From the NCBI GenBank assembly GCA_003246625.1, contig QJZR01000017.1, forward strand, positions 124,001 to 188,000: a stretch of 64,000 nt of DNA, read 5' to 3'. A model generated the notes under the pieces. It had not been told where the DNA came from, did no database searches, and worked only from the letters and a program-made list of their open reading frames with translations. Source of the DNA: Alphaproteobacteria bacterium. GTDB taxonomy: Bacteria > Pseudomonadota > Alphaproteobacteria > Rhodospirillales > Rhodospirillaceae. Below are positions 26,473 to 35,084 of the stretch, one piece after another (within the stretch, counting starts at the first letter, position 1; each line of letters opens with the position of its first letter). The translations under genes and the position numbers were made by a program.

Positions 26473-28257
26473 TCAGTATCCGGCGGCGAGCAGGCTCTCC
26501 ACCGCGACGCGTTTCGCCCAGTCCGGCGCCCCCACCTTAAGCAGGGCGGCGGCCAGGCGCTCCGAAGCGGCGGCGGCCAACGGCGCATCGCCGCCCGTGG
26601 CCAACGCCTGCGCGGCGAGGGACAAGGTCAGGCCGAGGGCACCGCGTGCCGCCGCGTCGTCGATCGCGGCCAACAGCAGCGGCGAGGGCGACATCTCCTG
26701 TGCGGCGGCGGCGGGGTCGGCGGCGGCGGCCTTCCAGTCGGCGTCGGGGACGGCCAGCGAGAAGACACGATAGACGGCGAATAGACGGTCGCGGGCGGAC
26801 GCGGCCAGGTCCGTCGGCATCGGCGGCGTCGCCAGGGCGGCGCGCGACTGCGCCGCGTCGGGGGCGTCGATCAGGTGGATCAGGGGCCGCAGGGAGGAAG
26901 CCACGCGGCGCGCCTCGTCCGAGGCCCCGGCGTTGCGCAGGGCGAGATCGGCCCAGCGCCGCGCCGCCGTCCAGTCACCGGTCCAAAGGGCGGCGCGGGC
27001 GGCGTCGCCCGCCAGCCAGGCCGCCGCCGGATCGTTGGACAGCTCGGCCAGCGGCTTGGCCAGCAGCACGGCCAGCGCCGCCTGGGCGGCACGGTCGCCG
27101 CGCGCCCCGGCGAACATCCGGGCGACGATCTCGGCCTTGGCCGGGGCGGAGGAAGCGGCATTCAAGGCCTGCCAATAGAGGGCGCGGCCGCGCGGACCGG
27201 CGGCGTCGGCCTTCAGACCCTTCGCCGCCGCCAGGTCGGCCTTGCCGAACTTGGCGCGTTCCATCGCCCGCGCCGCCAGCGCGGCGGAAACCACGCCGCG
27301 GCGCATTCCCTGTTCGAGGATGGCCAGTTGGCCTTCGCCCACCGGCCCCTCGGCGGGAACCGCCAGGCGGGCCAGCCAGGGCTTGGCGGCCAACGGCAGG
27401 TCCTCGGGCAGCTTCGCCCCCAGCAGGGAAAGCGCCGCCGCTTCGAAGATGTCCGCCCCTTCGGGAAGCTGGGAAAGGGACAGCCGACTCTTGCCCAGGA
27501 TGCGGTCGGCGATCGGCCGGAAGGCCTCGTCCACCGCATTCATTTCCTCAAGCAGGGACAGGTTCAGCCGTGCCTTGTCGAGGTTGCCCGAGACCGCGCT
27601 GCAGACCGCGTTCATCTTGCTCCACCGCGGCGCGTCGAAACGTTGCAGCCCGTCGTCCACCTGGGCGCAGGCGGCCTTGGCGTCGCCCTCCAGCCAACCG
27701 GCGCGGGCGGCGGCCAGCACCACCCCCTCGCTCCAGGCGGAACGCGGCACCGCCGCAGCCAGCGCCAGCGCGTCCTCGGCCATGCCGGAGGCCAGCAACG
27801 CCTCCAGCCGCAGCGCGGTCAGGGCGCCCGGCGTGGCGGGGGCACCCGGCACCATCAGGGGCGCGGCGGCGGTCAGCAGCAGTTGCCGCACCATGCCGCG
27901 CGCCGCCGGAGACGACGGCGCGGCGGGCAGGGCACGGAAGCTGTCCTGCGCGACAAGGCGGTTGACGCCGAACCAGACGCCGCTGCCGAGGTCGCGGTCC
28001 CAGGGCTCGGCCGCCGATGCGGACAGGATTCCCACCGCCTCGACGTCGACGTCGGTCAGGCCGCTGATGGAAATCCCCATGGGGGCGCTTTCCACCTTTT
28101 GCGGCGCGGCCAGGACGGGCGGCGCGGCGGGTTCCCCCGACGCGCCGGGGAACAGCGACAACGGCGCCTCGCCGGTGGTCTGCGCCAAGGCCGCCGCCGG
28201 AAGCCCGGCCAGCAGGCAGGTGATCAGCGCCATGCGCCGTCGGTTTCGCATCGTCAT
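26473..28257 (-). CDS. Large secreted alanine-rich helical protein, unknown function
   Basis: The 594-residue precursor begins MTMRNRRRMALITC and has a cleavable signal peptide ending PAAALAQ, so the mature part is periplasmic. The rest is Ala/Leu-rich and predicted helical, with repeating blocks such as WLEGDAKAACAQVDDGLQ and ARLAVPAEGPVGEGQLAILEQG that suggest TPR- or SEL1-like solenoid repeats. GGGGGA upstream supports ATG 28257. It lies between a 45-residue membrane protein gene and the xer gene on the same strand. I know no function; a scaffold for envelope protein complexes is conceivable. Confidence 0.75.
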   Translation of the reverse strand: MTMRNRRRMALITCLLAGLPAAALAQTTGEAPLSLFPGASGEPAAPPVLAAPQKVESAPMGISISGLTDVDVEAVGILSASAAEPWDRDLGSGVWFGVNRLVAQDSFRALPAAPSSPAARGMVRQLLLTAAAPLMVPGAPATPGALTALRLEALLASGMAEDALALAAAVPRSAWSEGVVLAAARAGWLEGDAKAACAQVDDGLQRFDAPRWSKMNAVCSAVSGNLDKARLNLSLLEEMNAVDEAFRPIADRILGKSRLSLSQLPEGADIFEAAALSLLGAKLPEDLPLAAKPWLARLAVPAEGPVGEGQLAILEQGMRRGVVSAALAARAMERAKFGKADLAAAKGLKADAAGPRGRALYWQALNAASSAPAKAEIVARMFAGARGDRAAQAALAVLLAKPLAELSNDPAAAWLAGDAARAALWTGDWTAARRWADLALRNAGASDEARRVASSLRPLIHLIDAPDAAQSRAALATPPMPTDLAASARDRLFAVYRVFSLAVPDADWKAAAADPAAAAQEMSPSPLLLAAIDDAAARGALGLTLSLAAQALATGGDAPLAAAASERLAAALLKVGAPDWAKRVAVESLLAAGY

Positions 28258-28301
28258 CGCAGAATCCCCCTGTCCGCCGCAACCGGCGTGATCGTGCGTT
28301 T

Positions 28302-28439
28302 TTACTTGAAGCGGTCCGCCGGAATGACCTTTTCCACCCGCGCCGTCGGCGCCGGAATGTCGCGCGTCGCCAACAGCGCCGCGCCCCCCGCGATGGCCAG
28401 CACGCAAATCAACAAAATCAGGCGCGTAATCGTACCCAC
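28302..28439 (-). CDS. 45-residue single-pass membrane protein
   Basis: A GTG start at 28439 with AAGGAG nine bases before gives MGTITRLILLICVLAIAGG, one membrane helix, then a short exposed tail TRDIPAPTARVEKVIPADRF. The tail resembles a short conserved family seen in alphaproteobacteria (DIPAP...VEK.IPD.RF), here recalled rather than searched. The longer in-frame start at 28580 runs through low-complexity sequence and is rejected. It precedes the large periplasmic protein by 44 bases and may act with it at the membrane. Confidence 0.65.
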   Translation of the reverse strand: MGTITRLILLICVLAIAGGAALLATRDIPAPTARVEKVIPADRFK

Positions 28440-28627
28440 GACACTCTTCTCCTTGCCTCTACCGGCGCCGCGCCGCCGCCCCCCGCCGCCCGCGATGCCG
28501 TGGGACGTGACAAGGGCGCGATTTCCGTTACAGTACGACGCGCGCGGCGAGAGTTTACCCGCTTGATGCCGCGCATTCAACGCGCCCCTCGGGGCGGAAT
28601 CGATTTCGCTGGAACCCCGAACCGGTC

Positions 28628-29197
28628 ATGTCAGACCCTGCCGCCGCCCGCGTCGCCGCCATGCCCCGCACCATTGCCCTGGTCGGGTTGATGGGCGCGG
28701 GGAAAAGCCATATCGGCCGCCGCCTGGCCGCCCTGCTGGACCGTCCGTTCTTCGATTCCGACGCCGAGGTGGAACGCGCCGCCGCGCTGTCGGTGCGCGA
28801 CATCTTCGAAACCCTGGGCGAGCCCGCCTTCCGCGACGGCGAGCGCAAGGTCATCGCCCGCCTGATCGACGGCCCGCCCTGCGTGCTCGCCACCGGCGGC
28901 GGCGCCTTCGTCAACGCCGACACCCGCGCCGCCCTGATGGCCCGCGCGCTGTGCGTCTGGCTGCGCGCCGACCTCGACCTTCTCGTCTTCCGCACCGAGG
29001 GGCGCACCACCCGGCCGCTTCTGATGCAGGGGGATCCGCGCGCCATCCTGGGTGATCTGATGGAAAAGCGTTATCCTGTCTACGCGGAGGCGCACGTCAC
29101 CGTCGACACCCGCAACGAACCGTCCGAGACCACCACGGCGCGGGTGCTGGCGGCGATCGACGCCTATTGGCAGACACAGGACCGAACGGACCGATGA
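28628..29197 (+). CDS. aroK: Shikimate kinase
   Basis: The 189-residue enzyme phosphorylates shikimate at the 3-hydroxyl on the way to chorismate. It has the P-loop GLMGAGKS, the shikimate-binding DSD in FFDSDAEVE, the RDGE block with Arg, LATGGGAF, and the lid Arg in EGRTTRPLL. ATG 28628 is taken; a weak GGAA lies upstream, and a methionine at residue 12 is an alternative. Its stop overlaps the aroB start as ATGA, so the two are coupled, an arrangement common in proteobacteria. Confidence 0.95.
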   Translation: MSDPAAARVAAMPRTIALVGLMGAGKSHIGRRLAALLDRPFFDSDAEVERAAALSVRDIFETLGEPAFRDGERKVIARLIDGPPCVLATGGGAFVNADTRAALMARALCVWLRADLDLLVFRTEGRTTRPLLMQGDPRAILGDLMEKRYPVYAEAHVTVDTRNEPSETTTARVLAAIDAYWQTQDRTDR

Positions 29198-30333
29198 ACA
29201 CCGATCCCGTCACCGTGACCGTCCCCCTGGGGACGCGCAGCTATCCCATTCACATCGGCCCCGGCCTGCTGGCCCGCGCCGGGGAACTGATCCGACCGCT
29301 GCTGCCCGGCACCCGCGTGCATGTCGTCACCGACGACACGGTGGCGGACCTGCACCTGCCGCCGCTGCTGGCCGCGCTGGCCGGGGCGGGGATTTCCGCC
29401 GCGGTCACCCGCGTGCCGCCGGGCGAGGGGTCGAAGTCCTTCGCCACCCTGGAAAGCCTGCTGTCCCAACTGCTCGACGCCCGCGTCGAGCGCAAGACCG
29501 CGCTGATCGCCCTGGGCGGCGGCGTGGTCGGCGACCTGACCGGCTTCGCCGCCGCGATCGTGCTGCGCGGCGTGCCCTTCATCCAGATCCCCACCACCCT
29601 GCTCGCCCAGGTGGACAGCTCGGTGGGCGGCAAGACCGGCATCGACACGCCGCAGGGCAAGAATCTGGTCGGCGCCTTCCACCAGCCGCGCCTGGTGCTG
29701 GCCGACACCGACACCCTGGCCACCCTGCCGCCGCGCGAGCTGGCCGCCGGATACGCCGAGGTGGCGAAGTACGGACTGATCGACCGCGCCGATTTCTGGG
29801 CCTGGCTGGAAGCGCACGGCGCCGACGTCGTCGGCGGGGCCGCCGCCCCGGCGCGGGACGCGGCGCGCGCCCACGCCATCGCCGAAAGCTGCCGCGCCAA
29901 GGCCGACATCGTCGCCCGCGACGAAACCGAAAGCGGTCCGCGCGCCCTGTTGAACCTGGGCCACACCTTCGGCCACGCCTTCGAGACCCTGTGCGGCTAT
30001 GGCGACGACCTGCGCCATGGCGAGGCGGTGGCGATCGGCATGGTGCTGGCCTTCGCCCTGTCCGAACGGATCGGGCTGTGCCCGGCGGGACGCACCGCCC
30101 GCGTCGCCGCCCACCTGGCGGCGGTGGGGCTGCCCACCTCGCCCCGCGACGTGGGGCGTCCCTTCGAGCTCGACGCGGTGCTGGCCGCGATGCAGGGCGA
30201 CAAGAAGGTGGCCGACGGGCGCATCACCTTCGTCCTGGCCCGCGACATCGGCCAGGCGCTGCTTTCCGCCGAAGTCGATCCCGCCGCCGTGCGCGCCACC
30301 CTGGCCGAGGCGCTGGGCGAGGCGCCGCGATGA
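29194..30333 (+). CDS. aroB: 3-dehydroquinate synthase
   Basis: The 379-residue NAD- and metal-dependent enzyme makes 3-dehydroquinate from DAHP. Conserved blocks are VPPGEGSKS, ALGGGVVGDLTGF, PTTLLAQVDSSVGGKTGID, the metal ligands in AEVAKYGLI (Glu), LNLGHTFGHAFE (His) and LRHGEAVAIGM (His), and the C-terminal DKKVADGRITFVL. ATG 29194 overlaps the aroK stop, and its own stop overlaps the start of the CNNM gene, giving a tight three-gene operon. Confidence 0.96.
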   Translation: MNTDPVTVTVPLGTRSYPIHIGPGLLARAGELIRPLLPGTRVHVVTDDTVADLHLPPLLAALAGAGISAAVTRVPPGEGSKSFATLESLLSQLLDARVERKTALIALGGGVVGDLTGFAAAIVLRGVPFIQIPTTLLAQVDSSVGGKTGIDTPQGKNLVGAFHQPRLVLADTDTLATLPPRELAAGYAEVAKYGLIDRADFWAWLEAHGADVVGGAAAPARDAARAHAIAESCRAKADIVARDETESGPRALLNLGHTFGHAFETLCGYGDDLRHGEAVAIGMVLAFALSERIGLCPAGRTARVAAHLAAVGLPTSPRDVGRPFELDAVLAAMQGDKKVADGRITFVLARDIGQALLSAEVDPAAVRATLAEALGEAPR

Positions 30334-31592
30334 TCCTGACCCTCGGCGCGATTTTCGTCCTGCTGCTTGCCTCGGCCTTCTTTTCGGGCTCCGAAACGGC
30401 GTTGACCGCCGCCTCGCGTCCGCTGATGCGCGAATTGGAAAAGCAGGGCGACCGCCGCGCCGCCACCGTCAACGAGCTCTACCGCCACCGCGACCGGCTG
30501 ATCGGCTCCATCCTGCTCGGCAACAATGCGGTCAACATCGCCGCCTCGGCGCTCGCCACCAGCCTGCTCATCTCGTGGTTCGGCGAAACCGGCATCGCCT
30601 ATGCGACGATCCTGATGACCGCGGTGGTGCTGGTGTTTTCGGAAATCCTGCCGAAGACCTATGCCCTGCGCAACGCCAACCCGATGGCGCGGACGGTCGC
30701 CCCGGCGATGCGCCTGCTGATGACGGTGCTGGCGCCGGTGATGATCGGCATCAACGGGCTGATCGGCGGCCTGTTGCGCCTGTGCGGCGTGCGCGAGGCG
30801 GAAAAGACCCTGGCCCAGCACCTGATCGAGCTGCGCGGCGCGATCGAAATCCACACCGAGGAACAAGACGAGGTGAAGCAGGAACGGGCGATGCTGAGAA
30901 GCGTCCTCGACCTCACCGACGTCGAAGTCGGCGAGGTGATGACCCACCGCCGCGACATGGTCACCCTGGACATCGGCGCCGCGCCCGAGGACATCGTCGC
31001 CGGCGTGCTGGACAGCCCCTTCACCCGCATCCCGCTGTACCGGGACAACCCCGACAACATCATCGGCGTGCTGCACGCCAAGGCGTTGTTCCGCGCGGTG
31101 CGCACGCAGCAAGGCTCGCTGGCCGGGCTGGACATCGCGGCGCTGATGGCGAAGCCCTGGTTCATTCCCGACACCACCTCGCTGCTCGACCAGTTGCAAT
31201 CCTTCCGCACCCGGCGCGAACACTTCGCCCTGGTGGTGGACGAATACGGCTCGCTGCTCGGCCTCGTCACCCTGGAAGACATTCTGGAAGAAATCGTCGG
31301 CGACATCGACGACGAGCATGATATCGTGATCGCGGGCGTTCGCGCCCAGGCCGACGGTTCCCTCATCGTCGCGGGCGACGTCACCATCCGCGACCTCAAT
31401 CGCGAATTCGAGTGGTCCCTGCCCGACGAGGAAGCCGCCACCATCGCCGGCCTAGTCATCCACGAAAGCCGCCGCATCCCCGAACCGGGGCAGGTCTTCC
31501 GTTTTCACGGTTTCCGGTTCGAGATCCTGCGGCGGCAACAGAACCGCCTGATCAGCTTGCGGGTCACGCCCCCCGAAGACGGGGGACGCTGA
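30330..31592 (+). CDS. CNNM/CorC-family hemolysin-like membrane protein
   Basis: The 420-residue protein has an N-terminal CNNM (DUF21) membrane domain, with LLLASAFFSGSETALTAASR, IGSILLGNNAVNIAASALAT and VFSEILPKTYALRN. Two CBS domains follow at about residues 205-320 (EVMTHRRDMVTLD; VVDEYGSLLGLVTLEDILEEIVGDIDDEHD in two parts), and a CorC-HlyC domain closes the protein (RDLNREFEWSLPDEEAATIAG). The group is linked to Mg2+ or Co2+ efflux. It starts as ATGA on the aroB stop. The same aroK-aroB-CNNM order occurs in other alphaproteobacteria, as far as I recall. Confidence 0.92.
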   Translation: MILTLGAIFVLLLASAFFSGSETALTAASRPLMRELEKQGDRRAATVNELYRHRDRLIGSILLGNNAVNIAASALATSLLISWFGETGIAYATILMTAVVLVFSEILPKTYALRNANPMARTVAPAMRLLMTVLAPVMIGINGLIGGLLRLCGVREAEKTLAQHLIELRGAIEIHTEEQDEVKQERAMLRSVLDLTDVEVGEVMTHRRDMVTLDIGAAPEDIVAGVLDSPFTRIPLYRDNPDNIIGVLHAKALFRAVRTQQGSLAGLDIAALMAKPWFIPDTTSLLDQLQSFRTRREHFALVVDEYGSLLGLVTLEDILEEIVGDIDDEHDIVIAGVRAQADGSLIVAGDVTIRDLNREFEWSLPDEEAATIAGLVIHESRRIPEPGQVFRFHGFRFEILRRQQNRLISLRVTPPEDGGR

Positions 31593-31722
31593 CGGAGGAC
31601 CCCCGGGGTCGGCGACACGCCGCCCGGGGATGCGGGCCACCTCCCCCGCGCGTCGGTTGCGTCAATTGGAAACACGACCGGGCGACGAACGCCCGGGGCG
31701 TCATCAATGGGAGATTCACGCC

Positions 31723-32157
31723 ATGCCTCGTTCGATCGCCAGCGTGATCGCGGAACGAACCCTCTATACCCTGCCCAGCACCGCCACCGCCCGCGAAGCC
31801 GCGCGGTATCTGGCCGAAAAGGACGTCGGCGCGGTTGCCGTGGTCGACAACGGCGCCCTGGTCGGCGTCGTTTCGGAGCGCGACCTCACGGTGCGCATCA
31901 TCGCCGGCGGCCTCGACGCCGACAAAACCACGGTCGGCGAAATCATGACCCGCGACCCGGTGACGGTGCAGGCCGCCGAATCCCTGTCCCACGCGCTGGA
32001 GGAAATGCGCGGCCGCAAATTCCGCCACCTGCCGGTGGTGGACGGCGACAAGCTGGTGGGGATGATCTCGGTGCGCGACCTCTTCGCCGCGATGAAGGCG
32101 GAACTGGAACGCGACCTGACCGCGCGCGAGGCGATGATCTTCGGCATGCCGCTGTGA
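31723..32157 (+). CDS. Two-CBS-domain protein
   Basis: The 144-residue soluble protein is two CBS modules in tandem: TLPSTATAREAARYLAEKDVGAVAVVD with LVGVVSERDLTVRII, and VGEIMTRDPVTVQ with FRHLPVVDGDKLVGMISVRDLF. Such stand-alone pairs bind adenine nucleotides and regulate partner enzymes. GGGAG nine bases upstream supports the ATG. The preceding 130-bp gap after the CNNM gene has no gene and no clear terminator. The DUF2889 gene follows after four bases. Confidence 0.9.
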   Translation: MPRSIASVIAERTLYTLPSTATAREAARYLAEKDVGAVAVVDNGALVGVVSERDLTVRIIAGGLDADKTTVGEIMTRDPVTVQAAESLSHALEEMRGRKFRHLPVVDGDKLVGMISVRDLFAAMKAELERDLTAREAMIFGMPL

Positions 32158-32161
32158 TCCG

Positions 32162-32743
32162 ATGCCGTTGCCGCCGCCGAAACCGCGTCGTCTGATTCAC
32201 GAACGCGCCATCGCCTGCCAGGGATACCTGCGCGAGGACGGCTTGTGGGAGGTGGAGGGCGTCTTCACCGACTGCAAGACCGACACCTATCGCGAGGGCG
32301 ATGGCGGTCCGATTCCCGCAGGGGTTCCCCTGCACGGCATCCGCCTGCGCATCGCCTTCGACATCGGCCTGACCATCCGCGAGGCGACGGCGGAGATCGA
32401 CCACGCGCCCTTCTCCGTCTGCCCCCTCGCCGCCCCGCTGGCCGGGCGTCTGGTCGGCATGACCATCGGCAAGGGCTTCATGGCCGAGGCGCGGCACGCC
32501 ATCGGCGGCGTTCAGGGATGCACCCATATTCTGGAGCTTCTGACCGTGGCGGCGGGCACCGCCTTCCAGACACTGCACGACGCCCATCGCGACGCGCTGC
32601 GCGAACGCCAGGCCCGGGGCGAAACGCCCGCGCCGCCGCCGATCATCGACACCTGTCACGCGCTGCGCGCCGACGGTCCTGTGGTGGAGAAATTATGGCC
32701 GGGGTTCGCCCGTTCCCCGCGCGAAACCGCGGGGAACGGCTGA
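32162..32743 (+). CDS. DUF2889 family protein
   Basis: The 193-residue protein begins with HERAIACQGYLREDGLWEVEGVFTDCKTDTY, the hallmark of DUF2889, then GVPLHGIRLRIAFD, and a C-terminal block around GFMAEARHAIGGVQGCTHILELL with conserved Cys and His. The family has no assigned function; the conserved acidic and His/Cys positions hint at a metal site. It lies four bases after the CBS protein gene, so they are likely co-transcribed, and it is convergent with the RHH gene 15 bp away. Confidence 0.85.
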   Translation: MPLPPPKPRRLIHERAIACQGYLREDGLWEVEGVFTDCKTDTYREGDGGPIPAGVPLHGIRLRIAFDIGLTIREATAEIDHAPFSVCPLAAPLAGRLVGMTIGKGFMAEARHAIGGVQGCTHILELLTVAAGTAFQTLHDAHRDALRERQARGETPAPPPIIDTCHALRADGPVVEKLWPGFARSPRETAGNG

Positions 32744-32758
32744 GCCGAAAGTCGGCTC

Positions 32759-33076
32759 TCAGTTGGATGCGGGGCCTCGCCCGCCAAGATCAATTCCCAG
32801 ACGATCCATCAGATGCACGTTGACGCCGATTCCGTGCCCGGCGGTGGCATGCCCCTCGTCGGTGGCGGCGGCACGAAAGTACATCAGGATAAAAACCCGG
32901 GTGGCAGCGGTCAGGCTGGACAACCCGCGACGATCGTCGATCAGAGAGCAAAGTTCGTGCACGGTCATGTCCTCGCGGCGACAAATTTCGCGGAGGGCTT
33001 CCCACATTTCCTGCTCAAGACGCATACTGGTGCGGCGGCCGTTCACGGTGACGTTGCGATTAGATAGCGTGTTCAT
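32759..33076 (-). CDS. Ribbon-helix-helix domain protein
   Basis: The 105-residue protein contains the RHH fold: a strand VNGRRTSMRLEQEMW and two helices REICRREDMTVHELCSLIDDRRG, with the common follow-on SLTAATRVFILMYFRAAATDEGH. It is probably a small DNA-binding regulator. The 25-residue C-terminus is Gly-rich. No toxin gene is adjacent, which argues against an antitoxin. It is divergent from the J-protein gene across an AT-richer gap. Confidence 0.8.
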   Translation of the reverse strand: MNTLSNRNVTVNGRRTSMRLEQEMWEALREICRREDMTVHELCSLIDDRRGLSSLTAATRVFILMYFRAAATDEGHATAGHGIGVNVHLMDRLGIDLGGRGPASN

Positions 33077-33436
33077 GATCCGTCATTCTTAACGTTTCAT
33101 CCGCGCCCATAGATAATCATGATCCTCCATCACCTTGCAACCATATAGTTTAAGTCTCATGCAAAACGACGAGTTTTGATTGTCTTTTTCGAGTGAATTC
33201 GCCTGTTGCGCCAACCCCGGACCGGACCGGCGCCCACCCCTCCCCCACTGCCCGAAAGCCAGGCCCCGGCTTCCGTTGGACATGTCCGCCCACCGTCATC
33301 CCCTACGGCGATTCGGCGGATCAGGACACTCATACCGCTTGCCTCCCCCTGCCGCAATCCCGTCCGTCGCCTGGAATGCTCCGGAATCGCACCGCCTCGC
33401 CTTGCGCGGCGCGACTCGAATGCGCATAGTGTGCGG
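33077..33436. other. Divergent intergenic region before the J-protein gene
   Basis: This 360-bp gap is clearly AT-richer at 33080-33200 than its surroundings, as expected for promoters of the RHH gene and perhaps the J-protein operon. No convincing small gene or RNA is seen; minus-strand frames there lack a good ribosome site. Confidence 0.45.
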
Positions 33437-34021
33437 ATGAAACCGCACCGTTCCAGCAGACGATACCTCGGCGACCGGCCGGAAAATTCCGCGCCATGTT
33501 GCGAGCATCCCGGCTGTACCCGTCCCGGCGTCTATCGGGCGCCGCGCGACCGCACCCTGCGGTCGTATATCTGGCTCTGCCTGGATCACGTGCGCGACTA
33601 CAACCGGGCCTGGGACTTCTATGCCGGTCTCAGCCAGGCGGAAATCGAGGCGGAAATCCGCCGCGACACCGTCTGGCAACGGCCGACCTGGCGCCTGGGA
33701 GACAAGGCCGCCGCGACCCGGAACTTCCGCGACGCGCACTTCCACGACCCCTTCGTCGTCTTCGAGGAAGCCGAAACGAAGGAACGGAAGCCGCCCAAGG
33801 CCAAGCCCGGCAGCCTGGAACACGCCATGGAAATCTTGGGACTTGAGCATCCTTTGACGCGACAAGCCCTGAAAATGCGCTACCATGAGCTGGCCAAGGA
33901 ACACCACCCGGACCGCCACGGTGGCGACAAAGCCGCCGAGGAGCGTCTGAAAATCATCAACCAGGCCTATACCACCCTGGCGCGCCACCTGGATGGCGAC
34001 GCGCACAAACGGGCGGTATGA
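33437..34021 (+). CDS. J-domain protein with N-terminal Cys/His motif
   Basis: The 194-residue protein has an N-terminal Cys/His cluster ([16 protein letters not shown], then [11 protein letters not shown]) that probably binds zinc, an acidic/basic middle, and a C-terminal J domain ([36 protein letters not shown] in part) with the HPD tripeptide that stimulates DnaK. Having the J domain at the C-terminus separates it from DnaJ itself. It immediately precedes cobS, an arrangement recurrent in alphaproteobacteria, suggesting a chaperone role for the AAA+ CobST machine. Confidence 0.88.
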   Translation: MKPHRSSRRYLGDRPENSAPCCEHPGCTRPGVYRAPRDRTLRSYIWLCLDHVRDYNRAWDFYAGLSQAEIEAEIRRDTVWQRPTWRLGDKAAATRNFRDAHFHDPFVVFEEAETKERKPPKAKPGSLEHAMEILGLEHPLTRQALKMRYHELAKEHHPDRHGGDKAAEERLKIINQAYTTLARHLDGDAHKRAV

Positions 34022-34065
34022 GCGCCGCCCCAGGCGGCGGACACGAAAAAACCCGTGACGGACAG

Positions 34066-35082
34066 ATGACCCAAGATTTGCCGAAAGACGTTTCCCAGAC
34101 CCTTCCCGACACCACGGTTTCGGTGCGCGAGACCTTCGCCATCGACAGCGACATGGTGGTCCCCGCCTTCAGCACGCCCACCGAGCACGTGCCCGAGGTC
34201 GACGAAACCTATTGCTTCGACCCGACCACCACCCTCGCCATCCTGGCGGGCTTCGCCCACAACCGCCGCGTGATGATTCAGGGCTATCACGGCACCGGCA
34301 AGTCCACCCACATCGAGCAGGTGGCGGCGCGCCTGAACTGGCCTTGCATCCGCATCAACCTCGACAGCCACGTGTCGCGCATCGACCTGATCGGCAAGGA
34401 CGCTATCGTCCTGAAGGACGGCAAGCAGATCACCGAATTCCGCGAAGGCATCCTGCCGTGGGCGCTGCAACGTCCGATGGCCCTGGTCTTCGACGAATAC
34501 GACGCGGGCCGTCCCGACGTGATGTTCGTCATCCAGCGGGTGCTGGAGGTGGAGGGCCGCCTGACCCTTCTCGACCAGAATTCGGTGATTCACCCGCACC
34601 CCTGCTTCCGCCTGTTTTCCACCGCCAACACGGTGGGCCTGGGCGACGCCACCGGCCTCTACCACGGCACGCAGCAGATCAACCAGGGCCAGATGGACCG
34701 CTGGAACATCGTCGCCACCCTGAACTATCTGGAGCCGGAACGGGAAGAGGCGATCGTCATGCGCAAGCTTGCCGCCTTCGCCACCGGCGAGGGACGCAAG
34801 ACCCTGACGGCGATGGTGGCGGTGGCGGGGCTGACCCGCACCGGCTTCATCAACGGCGACGTCTCCACGGTGATGAGCCCGCGGACCGTGCTCACCTGGG
34901 CGGAAAACGCCGAGATCTTCGGCGGCGATACCGCGCTCAGCTTCCGCCTGACCTTCCTCAACAAGTGCGACGAGGCGGAACGCCCGCTGGTGGCGGAATA
35001 CTATCAGCGCTGCTTCGGCAAGGACCTGCCCGAATCCGCGGTGGCGACGCCGTCGTTGAGCCTGTCCTCGCGGCAGGTCTGA
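34066..35082 (+). CDS. cobS: Cobaltochelatase subunit CobS (AAA+)
   Basis: The 338-residue MoxR-like AAA+ protein forms rings with CobT and powers cobalt insertion into hydrogenobyrinate diamide by CobN. It has [17 protein letters not shown], the Walker A block [10 protein letters not shown], Walker B in [11 protein letters not shown], sensor region [12 protein letters not shown] and [13 protein letters not shown] 34066 (MTQDLPK) fits relatives; ATG 34018 overlaps the J-protein stop as ATGA and would add 16 residues. cobT starts two bases after the stop. cobN is not in the window. Confidence 0.93.
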   Translation: MTQDLPKDVSQTLPDTTVSVRETFAIDSDMVVPAFSTPTEHVPEVDETYCFDPTTTLAILAGFAHNRRVMIQGYHGTGKSTHIEQVAARLNWPCIRINLDSHVSRIDLIGKDAIVLKDGKQITEFREGILPWALQRPMALVFDEYDAGRPDVMFVIQRVLEVEGRLTLLDQNSVIHPHPCFRLFSTANTVGLGDATGLYHGTQQINQGQMDRWNIVATLNYLEPEREEAIVMRKLAAFATGEGRKTLTAMVAVAGLTRTGFINGDVSTVMSPRTVLTWAENAEIFGGDTALSFRLTFLNKCDEAERPLVAEYYQRCFGKDLPESAVATPSLSLSSRQV

Positions 35083-35084
35083 AC

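Noticed and set aside
32759-33076. RHH protein as an antitoxin
   Set aside because: No toxin-like partner gene is adjacent, and the flanking genes are convergent DUF2889 and a divergent J protein.
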